A stretch of 64,000 nt of DNA, from the NCBI RefSeq assembly GCF_007567505.1, contig NZ_CP041783.1:1-64000 (forward strand), given 5' to 3'. Of this stretch, positions 56,047-64,000 are shown one piece after another (the first letter of the stretch is position 1; each line of letters begins with the position of its first letter). Made by a program: the position numbers and the translations under genes. This DNA comes from Shewanella donghaensis. GTDB lineage: Bacteria > Pseudomonadota > Gammaproteobacteria > Enterobacterales > Shewanellaceae. The notes beneath the pieces were generated by a model. The model was not told the origin of the DNA and did no database searches. It saw only the letters and a list, made by a program, of their open reading frames with translations.

Positions 56047-57249
56047 TTATAAACTGACAACATCAAAAGTCACGTTAGGATTAACGTCTGCATCATAATC
56101 AATACCGTCAATTCCGAAACCAAATAGTTTCAAGAACTCTTCTTTATATTCATTATAATCTGTCAGCTCTGCTAGGTTTTCTGTAGTCACATCAGCCCAC
56201 AGTTCACGACAATGCTTCTGAATTTCTTCGCGTAATTCCCAATCATCTAGGCGAAGACGGTTTTCTGAATCTGTTTCTGCAGCTTGTCCATCAGCGCGAA
56301 ATAATCGCTCGCTGAACATGCGGTAAATTTGATCCATGCAGCCTTCATGAACACCTTCTTCACGCATTTTCTTAAAGACCATCGCGATATATAAAGGCAT
56401 GACTGGAATAGCTGAACTTGCTTGAGTAACGACACTCTTAAGCACTGCAACGTTTGCTGAACCACCAGTCTTTGCTAATTTCTCATCTAAGGCATGTGCA
56501 GCGCGATCTAAATCCATCTTGGCTTTACCCAAAGCACCATGCCAGTAAATAGGCCAAGTAATTTCAGTGCCAATGTAGCTATAAGCTACGGTTTTACAAT
56601 TATCAGCTAAAACACCAGCATCACTTAAGGCGCTCATCCATAATTCCCAGTCTTCACCACCCATGACGGTAACTGTGTCGGCAATTTCTTGTTCGGTTGC
56701 TGGTTCTACAGATGTTTCAATGATGGTGTTTTTGTTGGTATCTACTGCAGTCGCAGTATATTTTTCACCAATTGGCTTAAGTGATGAGCGGATCACTTCA
56801 CCCGTATCAGGTAGTTTACGAACAGGAGAGGCTAAAGAATAAACCACCATATCAATCTGGCCGAGGTCTTCTTTAATTAACTCAATGACTTTTTGTTTTG
56901 CTTCATGACTGAATGCATCACAATTTATGCTTTTTGAATATAAGCCTTCAGCTTTAGCAAATTTGTCAAAGTAAGCTGAATTGTACCAACCTGCAGTGCC
57001 TGGCTTAGTTTCCGTGCTTGGCTTTTCAAAGAATACACCGATGGTCGCAGCGTCACTTCCGAATGCTGAAGCAATTCGAGAAGACAAACCATAACCACTT
57101 GAAGAGCCGACAACTAATACCTTTTTAGGGCCATTAGCAATTTTGCCTTTCGCTTTAGTTAATTCAATTTGTTCTTTCACATTTGCTTCACAACCAACAG
57201 GGTGAGTTGTTGTACAGATAAAGCCACGTGTCTTAGGTTTAATTATCAT
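56047..57249 (-). CDS. fabV: FabV, trans-2-enoyl-ACP/CoA reductase (NADH)
   Basis: 400-residue enoyl reductase catalysing the last step of fatty-acid elongation; FabV enzymes are less triclosan-sensitive than FabI. Typical features: N-terminal [24 protein letters not shown], nucleotide-binding [21 protein letters not shown] (about 45-65) and the YX8K catalytic pair in [25 protein letters not shown]. Length matches the family (about 400). Followed by a terminator, 105 bp downstream of sapF. Confidence 0.96.
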   Translation of the reverse strand: MIIKPKTRGFICTTTHPVGCEANVKEQIELTKAKGKIANGPKKVLVVGSSSGYGLSSRIASAFGSDAATIGVFFEKPSTETKPGTAGWYNSAYFDKFAKAEGLYSKSINCDAFSHEAKQKVIELIKEDLGQIDMVVYSLASPVRKLPDTGEVIRSSLKPIGEKYTATAVDTNKNTIIETSVEPATEQEIADTVTVMGGEDWELWMSALSDAGVLADNCKTVAYSYIGTEITWPIYWHGALGKAKMDLDRAAHALDEKLAKTGGSANVAVLKSVVTQASSAIPVMPLYIAMVFKKMREEGVHEGCMDQIYRMFSERLFRADGQAAETDSENRLRLDDWELREEIQKHCRELWADVTTENLAELTDYNEYKEEFLKLFGFGIDGIDYDADVNPNVTFDVVSL

Positions 57250-57354
57250 AATTTCTTTTCTTCCTTTAACAATCGCCCTAGGATAAATAGTTAGTCACCT
57301 AAATGGCACTGATTTTTAATAAATATGGGTAAATAACTCAGTGGTTGGAGCAGT

Positions 57355-58140
57355 TTAGCGTTTTGCCGAGAGTTGAGCTTGCTCAGAAATTAACCGTCGA
57401 GTGTATGCTTCTTGTGGATTAGTAAACAACTCTTCGGTAGTCGTTTTTTCAACTAAACATCCTTTTTTTAATACCATAACCTTGTCGCTAAAGTGACGCA
57501 CAATATTTAAATTATGGGTCACAAATACATAAGATAAGCCCATCTCTTTCTGTAATTTAAGTAACAAGTTAAGTATTTGAGAGCGTACTGATAAATCTAA
57601 TGAAGCCAGTGCTTCATCTGCAATAATAATTTTGGGGTTAAGCATCAATGCTCTAGCCACTGCAACACGCTGTTTTTGACCTTCAGATACCATATGGGGA
57701 TAAAAGCTGGCATGTTCTGGCAGTAAGCCAACTTTTCTTAATGTATCGGTGACCTGTGCTATGCGTTCAGCAGCTGACAAGTTTGTATTAAACCTCAACG
57801 GCTCTTCGAGCAAACTGCCAATAGTGAGTCTCGGGTTCAGTGATGTATTAGGATCTTGAAAAATCATTCTTATTGAGCGGCTACGCTGTTTGAAATTGCG
57901 CGCTTCTAATGCCTCTCCTTCAAATAATATCTCACCGGTAGTGCGTGGCTCTGCACCAACCAATATTCTCGCTAAGGTACTTTTACCTGAACTCACTTCA
58001 CCAACAACCGCTAAGGTTTGTCCGCGCTCTAACTCGAACGAAATCGGCGAAAGAGCCTGGTTATATTGAGCTTTGAAACTCTTATAACCAGTGAAGTAGC
58101 GTTTACTTAACCCATTTACTTTAAGTAATGGAGTTGTCAT
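57355..58140 (-). CDS. sapF: SapF, ABC transporter ATP-binding protein
   Basis: 261-residue ATPase of the Sap system. Walker A GEVSSGKST (residues 47-55 region, Lys53), signature VSEGQKQRVAVARALM, Walker B IIIADEALASLD and switch His VFVTHN. It pairs with SapD to drive transport by SapBC. Start follows GAGGTAGAAG and overlaps sapD by 20 bp. The family handles peptides or putrescine; see sapA. Confidence 0.93.
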   Translation of the reverse strand: MTTPLLKVNGLSKRYFTGYKSFKAQYNQALSPISFELERGQTLAVVGEVSSGKSTLARILVGAEPRTTGEILFEGEALEARNFKQRSRSIRMIFQDPNTSLNPRLTIGSLLEEPLRFNTNLSAAERIAQVTDTLRKVGLLPEHASFYPHMVSEGQKQRVAVARALMLNPKIIIADEALASLDLSVRSQILNLLLKLQKEMGLSYVFVTHNLNIVRHFSDKVMVLKKGCLVEKTTTEELFTNPQEAYTRRLISEQAQLSAKR

Positions 58141-59128
58141 CTTCTACCTCATTTTGATATGGGAAGTGGCAGGCGAAATAGCGATCTTTTTCATGGACTA
58201 AACTGGGTTGAATTACGCATGACCGCTCAGCATCTGGGCAACGAGGTCCAAGCCTGCAACCTGCTGGTAAATGTTGCAATGATGGCGAAGAACCTTGCAG
58301 GGAAGGTAAGTAAGCTTTGTGGCGCATTTGACCTGTATGATCAGGTAAGTTTTTAAATAAGGCTTTAGTGTATGGGTGATAGGGTTGCTTCACTAACTCG
58401 CCTACTGGGCCAGACTCCATGATTTGACCGCTGTATAAAATACTAATGCGATCACACCATTTTACTAATGTCTCTAAATCGTGACTGACTAATAGAATAG
58501 ACACATTTTGCAGTTGGTTTAATTGGGATAGCAGCCTAAAAATCTGTGCCTGAGTTTTTAACTCCATGGCATTTGTGGGCTCATCGGCAATAAGTAACTT
58601 AGGGTAATTGGCTACGGCCATGGCAATCATGACCTTTTGACATTCACCTTCAGAAAGCTCCCACGGATAACTTTTCATTATTGCTTTAGGGTTTTTAATG
58701 CCCACTTTGTGAAGCCATTTTTGCGCAGTAAGATTAGTGTCTTTTGCTCTTCGCCAAAAGGGCACGGCTTTATTGGGTGTTAACGACTCGATTAATTGAC
58801 TGCCAATGGTTTTTACAGGATCCAAGCTACCCGATGGATCTTGAAAAATCATGGTCATATCACAACCCATTAAACTGCGGCGTTGCTTTTTACTCATCTC
58901 AAGTAAATTCTGACCATCCCACATCATCCGATCTGCAATAATTCTCCAATTGGGGCCTAAGACACCCAAAATGGCTTTTGCTAATAAGCTTCTGCCTGAG
59001 CCTGACTCTCCGACTAAACCATGTATTTCACCTGGATTGATGGTCAGACTGACCTTCTCAAGCACTTTAACAGTGCCTTGGGGGGTATCGAGTTCAATGG
59101 TGAGGTTTCTTATATCAAGTAATGGCAT
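58121..59128 (-). CDS. sapD: SapD, ABC transporter ATP-binding protein with Walker A Lys-to-Arg change
   Basis: 335-residue ATPase of the oligopeptide/dipeptide class. The Walker A reads GESGSGRS (40-47): the usually invariant Lys is Arg46 (AGA codon), while E. coli SapD has Lys as far as I recall. Signature LSEGECQKVMIA, Walker B LLIADEPTNAME and switch His LLVSHDLE are intact, and the C-terminal oligopeptide-transporter domain with a Cys-rich patch (CRLGPRCPDAERSC) is present. Start 3 bp after sapC. The change may make this an ATP-binding but hydrolysis-poor subunit paired with a competent SapF. Confidence 0.93.
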   Translation of the reverse strand: MPLLDIRNLTIELDTPQGTVKVLEKVSLTINPGEIHGLVGESGSGRSLLAKAILGVLGPNWRIIADRMMWDGQNLLEMSKKQRRSLMGCDMTMIFQDPSGSLDPVKTIGSQLIESLTPNKAVPFWRRAKDTNLTAQKWLHKVGIKNPKAIMKSYPWELSEGECQKVMIAMAVANYPKLLIADEPTNAMELKTQAQIFRLLSQLNQLQNVSILLVSHDLETLVKWCDRISILYSGQIMESGPVGELVKQPYHPYTKALFKNLPDHTGQMRHKAYLPSLQGSSPSLQHLPAGCRLGPRCPDAERSCVIQPSLVHEKDRYFACHFPYQNEVEDDNSIT

Positions 59129-59131
59129 AAG

Positions 59132-60022
59132 CTAATTTCTTATCGGCGCTAATGCCGAGCGTAATCCGTCACCCACTAAATTAATGGATAACACGGTAAA
59201 TAAGATCGCAAGACCCGGGATTGTAATCGACCAAGGTGCTATTAAAAGGCTGTTCAAACCTTGGTGTATCATCGCGCCCCATTCAGGACTTGGAGCTTGG
59301 GCTCCGAGGTTAAGAAAACCTAAAGCGGCAATGTCCAAAATAGCCACTGAAATCGCGATGGTAGTCTGGATTATCACGACCTCCCAGACGTTGGGCATAA
59401 TGACGTACCAAAAAATTTGTAACTGACTCGCTCCGTCAAGTTTTGCTGCAATCACGTACTCTTTTTGCAGTTCTTCATGAATCGCTTGATGAATGGCTCG
59501 GACAAATTGCGGCGTCAAAGCAATACCAACAGCCCAGAATATGTTGCTTAATCCAGGGCCTGTTACCGCGACCACCAAAATAGCTAATAATAAAGATGGA
59601 ATCGACAGGAGTGCATCGAGTAAATGACCTAGAATACTGGATTTTAAGCCTCGCATCATGCCTGATAGTGAACCGATAACGAAGCCTACTATCAATGCAA
59701 ACAGCACGACTACTAATGACATTCCAAAGGTCAATCTCACACCGTGGAGTATACGGCTAAATAAATCTCGGCCTAAATCATCAGTACCTAGAAAATGGGA
59801 TACATGGCCTAATGCATCCCAAGAGGGCGGTAGCAATATGACTTCAGGGTTTTGCATTTCAGGTGGGAAAGGGGCAAGTATTGGACCTAATAACACTAAC
59901 AGCAATAAAAATATAACCGCCCATAACCCAGCAACTGCAAAGGGATTACTGGCGAAGGCTTTCCATAACTGCCACATTGGAGAAACAATGTGTTCTTCCT
60001 GGTAAATCTTATTTGTTTGCAT
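59132..60022 (-). CDS. sapC: SapC, ABC transporter permease
   Basis: 296-residue inner-membrane permease with about six helices. The N-terminal cytoplasmic extension precedes the first helix (about 30-50), then LGTDDLGRDLFSRILHGVRLTFGMSL, typical of OppC/DppC permeases, and the EAA loop region EYVIAAKLDGASQLQIFWYVIMPNVW. Overlaps sapB by 14 bp. Confidence 0.95.
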   Translation of the reverse strand: MQTNKIYQEEHIVSPMWQLWKAFASNPFAVAGLWAVIFLLLLVLLGPILAPFPPEMQNPEVILLPPSWDALGHVSHFLGTDDLGRDLFSRILHGVRLTFGMSLVVVLFALIVGFVIGSLSGMMRGLKSSILGHLLDALLSIPSLLLAILVVAVTGPGLSNIFWAVGIALTPQFVRAIHQAIHEELQKEYVIAAKLDGASQLQIFWYVIMPNVWEVVIIQTTIAISVAILDIAALGFLNLGAQAPSPEWGAMIHQGLNSLLIAPWSITIPGLAILFTVLSINLVGDGLRSALAPIRN

Positions 60023-61040
60023 ACAATTCTTTCCTATTAATCGGGTTAATAGTGGTATGCACTAAATCAATCACAATACTCAAAAAGATAATTAACAATG
60101 ATACTGAAAGAATACCTGCCTGAATGACGGTGTAATCTCGTTGGTAAATACCGGCAATGAGCCATGTGCCAACACCGGGCCAAGAAAATATGACCTCAAC
60201 CACAATACCGTAACTTGCAAATGAACCTAGCATTAAACCAAAGGCTTTTAGCACTGGGATGAGTGCATTCGGTAAGGCATGTTTTATTAATATACTGTAG
60301 GTATTGAGCCCCCGAGCCTCTGCTGCACGGATGTAAGTTTGGGTCATAACCGTCATCATCGCTTGTCTGGTGTTACGTACTACTACAGTAAAAGGCAATA
60401 CCGCCAAAGTAACGGCAGGTAAAATGATATGCAAAAGTGCATCTTTAAACGCTGAAATACGATAGCTTTCCGTCGAAAGCAAAGTATCAATAAGCATAAA
60501 GCCGGTTACCGGTTCAATTTCATAAAGTAAGTTAATTTGTCCTGATATTGGCAGCCATTCTAGCCTTACCCCAAACCACAGAGATAAGGTTAATCCTAAC
60601 CAAAAAACGGGAATGGAGTAGCCTGTCAGCGTTAATGCCAAAATACTACGCTGTATTGACTTACTTTCACTGAGGGAGGCAAGTACACCTAGTGGCACGC
60701 CAAAGAAAACCGCTATAACACCGGCAAAAAGTGATAGCTCAAAAGAAGCTGGTAATACACTTTGGAGTTCAGTGGCAACACTTTGTTGAGAGTTAACTGA
60801 AATACCGAAATCACCAGATAACCGTTGAGATAAATACGCGATGAACTGATTCAATTGATTGCTTTCGAGTTTATAGTCTTCAACCGTTTGAATTTGTTGT
60901 TCCACTGATGGGAATTGCACACCCGTTAAGGCATACCCCTTATCAACCGGGAACATTCCTGTAGCAAAAAATAAAACCGCAATCATCACTAATGAGGTGG
61001 CAAAAAATAAATTAATCCGTCTTAAGAAGTAACGCCACAT
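60009..61040 (-). CDS. sapB: SapB, ABC transporter permease
   Basis: 343-residue OppB/DppB-type permease with about six helices. N-terminal MWRYFLRRINLFFATSLVMIAVLFF, the coupling EAA-type loop YIRAAEARGLNTYSILIKHALPNALIPVL and the final helix ILSVSLLIIFLSIVIDLVHTTINPI are typical. Overlaps sapA by 1 bp (TAATG). Partner of SapC. Confidence 0.95.
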   Translation of the reverse strand: MWRYFLRRINLFFATSLVMIAVLFFATGMFPVDKGYALTGVQFPSVEQQIQTVEDYKLESNQLNQFIAYLSQRLSGDFGISVNSQQSVATELQSVLPASFELSLFAGVIAVFFGVPLGVLASLSESKSIQRSILALTLTGYSIPVFWLGLTLSLWFGVRLEWLPISGQINLLYEIEPVTGFMLIDTLLSTESYRISAFKDALLHIILPAVTLAVLPFTVVVRNTRQAMMTVMTQTYIRAAEARGLNTYSILIKHALPNALIPVLKAFGLMLGSFASYGIVVEVIFSWPGVGTWLIAGIYQRDYTVIQAGILSVSLLIIFLSIVIDLVHTTINPINRKELYANK

Positions 61041-62668
61041 TAGGGTTGTTTCTCCTGTTGTTTTAGTACCACATTAGATAAAGATATTCCGCCATAAGAA
61101 TTGAGGTTTTTAGCTGACACCGAAGTATTTTTCAGTATGAGCTTTCTGGCATGGGCAATATTGACCAAGGGGACTTGTTGATGAATGATTTTTTCAGCCT
61201 CTTGATAAAGGATTTTTCTTGCAGCTTTAGATTGAGTTGCCTTGGCTTGTGTCAGTACTGAGTCTAATTCTGACGAACACCATTTAGAGCGATTATTATT
61301 TGACTCATTTGCGCTGCAGCTGAGTAGCGGCGTGAAAAAATTATCAGGATCAGTGTTATCAGCATTCCAACCGATTAAAACAGAGTCGTAATCATTTGAA
61401 ATGAGTTTTTGTGAAAAAACGCTCCAGTCATAACTGACAATATTGACAGTGACGCCAATTTTAGCCAAATCAGCTTGTATCAATTCGGCTGTTATTAATG
61501 CATTTGGGTTATAGATACGAACGACAGGCATTGCCCAAATATCAAATGATAGATTGCTGACTCCAGCCTCTTTTAGTAGCTGCTTTGCTTCTTCAGGATT
61601 GTATTCATTACTGTCCAGAGCCTCTGAATATGCCCAAGAGTTTGGTGGCAACATGCCTGTCGCAGCATCAGCGGTATCATGGTATACCACATCTAAAATA
61701 TTCTGTTTATCAATGGCGTGAGCAAGGGCATGTCGAACCCTAACATCATCAAGTGGCGGCTTTTGGGTGTTAAAAGCCCAAAATGCAACGTTCAACCCAG
61801 GTTTACTACTGAGTTCTAGGTGTTTGTGTTTCTTGATAACCGCTAGTTCATTGGGTTTAGGTAATGCCGAAATTTGACAGTCTTTGGTGATGATTTTTGC
61901 TAATCGACTCGTACTCTTAGGGGTTATATCGAAAACAAGCAGATCTATTTTAGCGGGTTCTCCCCAGTAATATTGATTACGCTTAAAGCGGATATATTCA
62001 TTTTTGACGTAACCCGCGAGATAGAAGGGTCCCGTTCCTACGGCAAAATAATCAATATTTTCAGGTGTCCCTTTTTGTAGCTGTTGCTGTGCATATTCGG
62101 CAGAAAGAATGACAGCGAAATCAGTGGCTAGATTAGCTAAAAATGATGCATCTTTATTCGCCAAATGAAATACCACTTCGTAATCATTAACTTTTTCAAT
62201 GTTTGTTACTAGGTTTGAAAAGCCAATACTTTGGAAAAAGGGATAGCCCGTGCGACTGACAAGGTGATAAGGGTGTTTAGTATCAATAATGCGGTTAAAT
62301 GAAAATAATACATCGTCAGCATTGAAGGGGCGAGATGGGCTAAAAATGTCGCTATATTGGAATTGCACACCTTGGCGTAAAATGAAATGATATTTCAAAC
62401 CATCATCAGAAACGGTCCATTGAGTAGCAAGCCCAGCAGTAAAGTCAGAAGAGTCGTTATTATAATCAAGAAGGCGATTATAGAGCTGATGAGAGCTCGC
62501 ATCTATGGTGGTGCCGGAAGTCACCAGTTGGGGGTTAAATGTTTCTGGGTTGCCTTCTGAACAATAAACAATGCCAGAAGGGACATTTAACTCTCCACAA
62601 CCCGTTATCAATAAAGACAATAAGCACATTAGTGTTGCCGGGAACCAGCGTTCTAGTTTATCACGCAT
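61040..62668 (-). CDS. sapA: SapA, substrate-binding lipoprotein of the Sap ABC transporter
   Basis: 542-residue SBP_bac_5 family protein. Signal with lipobox LITGC (Cys24), then VYCSEGNPETFNPQLVTSGTTIDASSHQLYNRLLDYN, VRHALAHAIDKQNILD and LIGWNADNTDPDNFFTPLLSC, all typical of Sap/Dpp/Opp binding proteins. In enteric pathogens and Haemophilus the Sap system counters antimicrobial peptides and takes up haem; E. coli SapBCDF exports putrescine. E. coli SapA is periplasmic, so the lipid anchor is a difference in this group. First gene of the leftward sapABCDF operon. Confidence 0.93.
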   Translation of the reverse strand: MRDKLERWFPATLMCLLSLLITGCGELNVPSGIVYCSEGNPETFNPQLVTSGTTIDASSHQLYNRLLDYNNDSSDFTAGLATQWTVSDDGLKYHFILRQGVQFQYSDIFSPSRPFNADDVLFSFNRIIDTKHPYHLVSRTGYPFFQSIGFSNLVTNIEKVNDYEVVFHLANKDASFLANLATDFAVILSAEYAQQQLQKGTPENIDYFAVGTGPFYLAGYVKNEYIRFKRNQYYWGEPAKIDLLVFDITPKSTSRLAKIITKDCQISALPKPNELAVIKKHKHLELSSKPGLNVAFWAFNTQKPPLDDVRVRHALAHAIDKQNILDVVYHDTADAATGMLPPNSWAYSEALDSNEYNPEEAKQLLKEAGVSNLSFDIWAMPVVRIYNPNALITAELIQADLAKIGVTVNIVSYDWSVFSQKLISNDYDSVLIGWNADNTDPDNFFTPLLSCSANESNNNRSKWCSSELDSVLTQAKATQSKAARKILYQEAEKIIHQQVPLVNIAHARKLILKNTSVSAKNLNSYGGISLSNVVLKQQEKQP

Positions 62669-62739
62669 TTTATTATCATTATTTTAGACTCTGAGAGACT
62701 ATTTTAGCAGTGTTAATAACTTAGGAGCAAATATCACAC

Positions 62740-63840
62740 TCATGCTTTTTCAAGTAAATTGTATTTTTTCAATATCCCACGTAATTGGTGATAACTTAAG
62801 TTAAGCATTTCCGCGGTTTTCTTCTGATTATATTGGCTTTCAGCTAACGCTCTTTTAAGTAACTCGACCTCGTAATTTTCAGTGTGATCCTTAAAGTCCA
62901 ATGGAAAGCTGATTGCTAAGGGTTGAGCTTGGTTTAAGTCTGCTGTATCAATTGCTTCAGACTGGTTGATGTCTGCTGGAGCTTGTTGGCTAGGCGCGTG
63001 ATCATTGGTTGAACTTGCTTGTTGTCTTTCCCTAGTTTTAACTCTAGACATAGGGCGATAAGGTGAAGCAAATGGATCGACAATAATATGATCGATTTCT
63101 TCGCCATCAGATCCACGGCGATAAACACTTCGCTCAACCACGTTTTTGAGTTCACGGATATTACCTGGCCAACGATGTGACATGAGTTGCTCTATCGCCA
63201 CGGGGCTAAAACCAGTAAAGAACTCTAAGCCCAGTTGTCTTGCCATGCTGATAGCAAAGTATTCCGCTAATGGCATGATATCTTCTGTACGGCAGCGCAG
63301 TGGCGGTAGGGTAATAACATCAAATGCTAAGCGATCGAGCAAATCAGCCCTGAATTCCCCATTTTCAGCTAAAGAAGGTAAATCTTCATTGGCTGCACAA
63401 ATTAGTCTGACGTTTGTTCTAACGGTTTTACTGCCGCCAACACGCTCAAACTCGCCGTATTCGATTACTCGCAATAACTTTTCTTGAATTAAACCTGAGG
63501 TATTAGCAAGCTCATCTAAAAACAGCGTCCCTTCATCTGCACGTTCAAAGCGGCCTTCATGCTTGCCTTTAGCACCGGTAAAGGCGCCAGACTCATGACC
63601 AAATAGCTCACTTTCTAGTAATGACTCACTTAGTGATGAACAATTTAGTTTTATAAATTCTTGGTCCCAACGGGCTGAAAGATAATGCAAACGTTCTGCA
63701 ATAAGTTCTTTTCCCGTTCCGCGCTCACCGATAATGAGTACCGGCTTCGAAAGGGGGGCTACTTTGGACACATGTTCTAAAACTTCTAATAAAGCATTAG
63801 ATTGTCCGATAAGATTATCTTGCTCAAATTGTCTAGGCAC
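62740..63840 (-). CDS. pspF: PspF, sigma-54 activator of the phage-shock operon
   Basis: 366-residue AAA+ enhancer-binding protein. Walker A GERGTGKELI (residues about 34-43), the sigma-54 contact GESGAFTGA-type loop (GHESGAFTGAKGKHEGRFERA), Walker B GTLFLDELA and sensor arginines are present; the C-terminal Fis-type HTH is NYEVELLKRALAESQYNQKKTAEMLNLSYHQLRGILKKY. It lacks an N-terminal regulatory domain, as in E. coli PspF (325), where PspA inhibits it directly. The linker between AAA+ and HTH (about 262-312) is longer and Gln/Ala-rich. Divergent from the psp operon, whose sigma-54 promoter is at the window edge. Confidence 0.95.
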   Translation of the reverse strand: MPRQFEQDNLIGQSNALLEVLEHVSKVAPLSKPVLIIGERGTGKELIAERLHYLSARWDQEFIKLNCSSLSESLLESELFGHESGAFTGAKGKHEGRFERADEGTLFLDELANTSGLIQEKLLRVIEYGEFERVGGSKTVRTNVRLICAANEDLPSLAENGEFRADLLDRLAFDVITLPPLRCRTEDIMPLAEYFAISMARQLGLEFFTGFSPVAIEQLMSHRWPGNIRELKNVVERSVYRRGSDGEEIDHIIVDPFASPYRPMSRVKTRERQQASSTNDHAPSQQAPADINQSEAIDTADLNQAQPLAISFPLDFKDHTENYEVELLKRALAESQYNQKKTAEMLNLSYHQLRGILKKYNLLEKA

Positions 63841-63960
63841 TGTAATTTTTAGTCTATTACGCTAACAAGTGGTGAAAATCATAATAGTTGGCTAAAGCTA
63901 CAAAAGGAAGTAAAAGTTAATAAATTGGTTAACTAGTTGAAAAATAAAGCTTTTAAAAAG

Positions 63961-63977
63961 TTGGCATGACTTGTGTA
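63961..63977 (+). promoter_or_regulatory. Sigma-54 promoter of the psp operon (pspA outside window)
   Basis: TTGGCATGACTTGTGTA matches the -24/-12 pattern YTGGCACGRNNNTTGCW with the invariant GG and the -12 G at correct spacing; the -12 TGT form is also that of the E. coli pspA promoter. It lies 120 bp from the divergent pspF start and points toward pspA, just beyond the right edge. Confidence 0.85.
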
Positions 63978-64000
63978 TTATATTCTTCGACATTAACAAT

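Noticed and set aside
1..64000. CRISPR arrays, insertion sequences, prophage or toxin-antitoxin modules
   Set aside because: No regularly spaced direct repeats, transposase, integrase or phage structural genes, and no small paired toxin/antitoxin frames were recognised.

Overview
The window looks like chromosomal DNA of a marine, AT-rich gammaproteobacterium, almost certainly a Shewanella. The evidence is an MtrC-type decahaem outer-membrane cytochrome beside a second OmcA/MtrC-family decahaem cytochrome, a TtpC/TonB2-type energy system, a tetrahaem flavocytochrome c of the Ifc3/Fcc3 type, a MiaE hydroxylase, and the order feoAB-glnS ... ppiB-cysS-folD-tRNAs-tig-clpP-clpX-lon-hupB-ppiD ... 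fabV-sapFDCBA-pspF. The flavocytochrome with its divergent porin, LysR regulator and permease resembles the iron-induced ifc locus described in S. frigidimarina; the species itself cannot be fixed from the sequence.

Layout. 1-4254 (minus strand): two surface decahaem lipoproteins for extracellular electron transfer; mtrC runs off the left edge, losing its last two expected haems. 4950-5053: SRP (4.5S) RNA. 5122-10656 (minus): a tight dinG, TSUP permease, priC, DUF2057, histone-deacetylase-like, ComFB-like run; dinG and the divergent polB share a LexA operator at 10709-10724. 13348-24925 (plus): an OmpC-like porin, a large TonB-dependent receptor, a DUF547 periplasmic protein, then a six-gene TonB2-type operon (DUF3450, TtpC, ExbB, ExbD, TonB, TPR protein). 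25128-27949: DUF885 lipoprotein, small parvulin, acetyltransferase. 28057-30698: Fur-box-preceded feoAB. 30855-39244: housekeeping genes (glnS, bax, Yip1 protein, miaE, lpxH, ppiB, cysS, folD). 39502-39847: tRNA-Pro, tRNA-Arg, tRNA-His from a strong promoter. 40122-48643: protein quality-control block (tig, clpP, clpX, lon with a sigma-32 promoter, hupB, ppiD). 48722-50342: HAD phosphatase and AraC/GyrI regulator. 50369-55862: the ifc-like anaerobic respiration cluster. 56047-63840 (minus): fabV, the complete sap ABC transporter and pspF; a sigma-54 promoter for the psp operon lies at the right edge.

Themes. The window joins metal respiration (MtrC and partner), ferrous iron uptake (FeoAB) and energised outer-membrane uptake (receptor plus TonB2). 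The ordinary parts are conserved housekeeping. The least explained parts are the receptor/DUF547/DUF3450-TtpC-TonB2 region with a perfect 10+10 bp palindrome in its promoter, the divergent second decahaem cytochrome, the ifc-like cluster inserted in conserved synteny, and a SapD ATPase whose Walker A lysine is arginine. No CRISPR array, prophage, insertion sequence, integron or obvious defence system was found.
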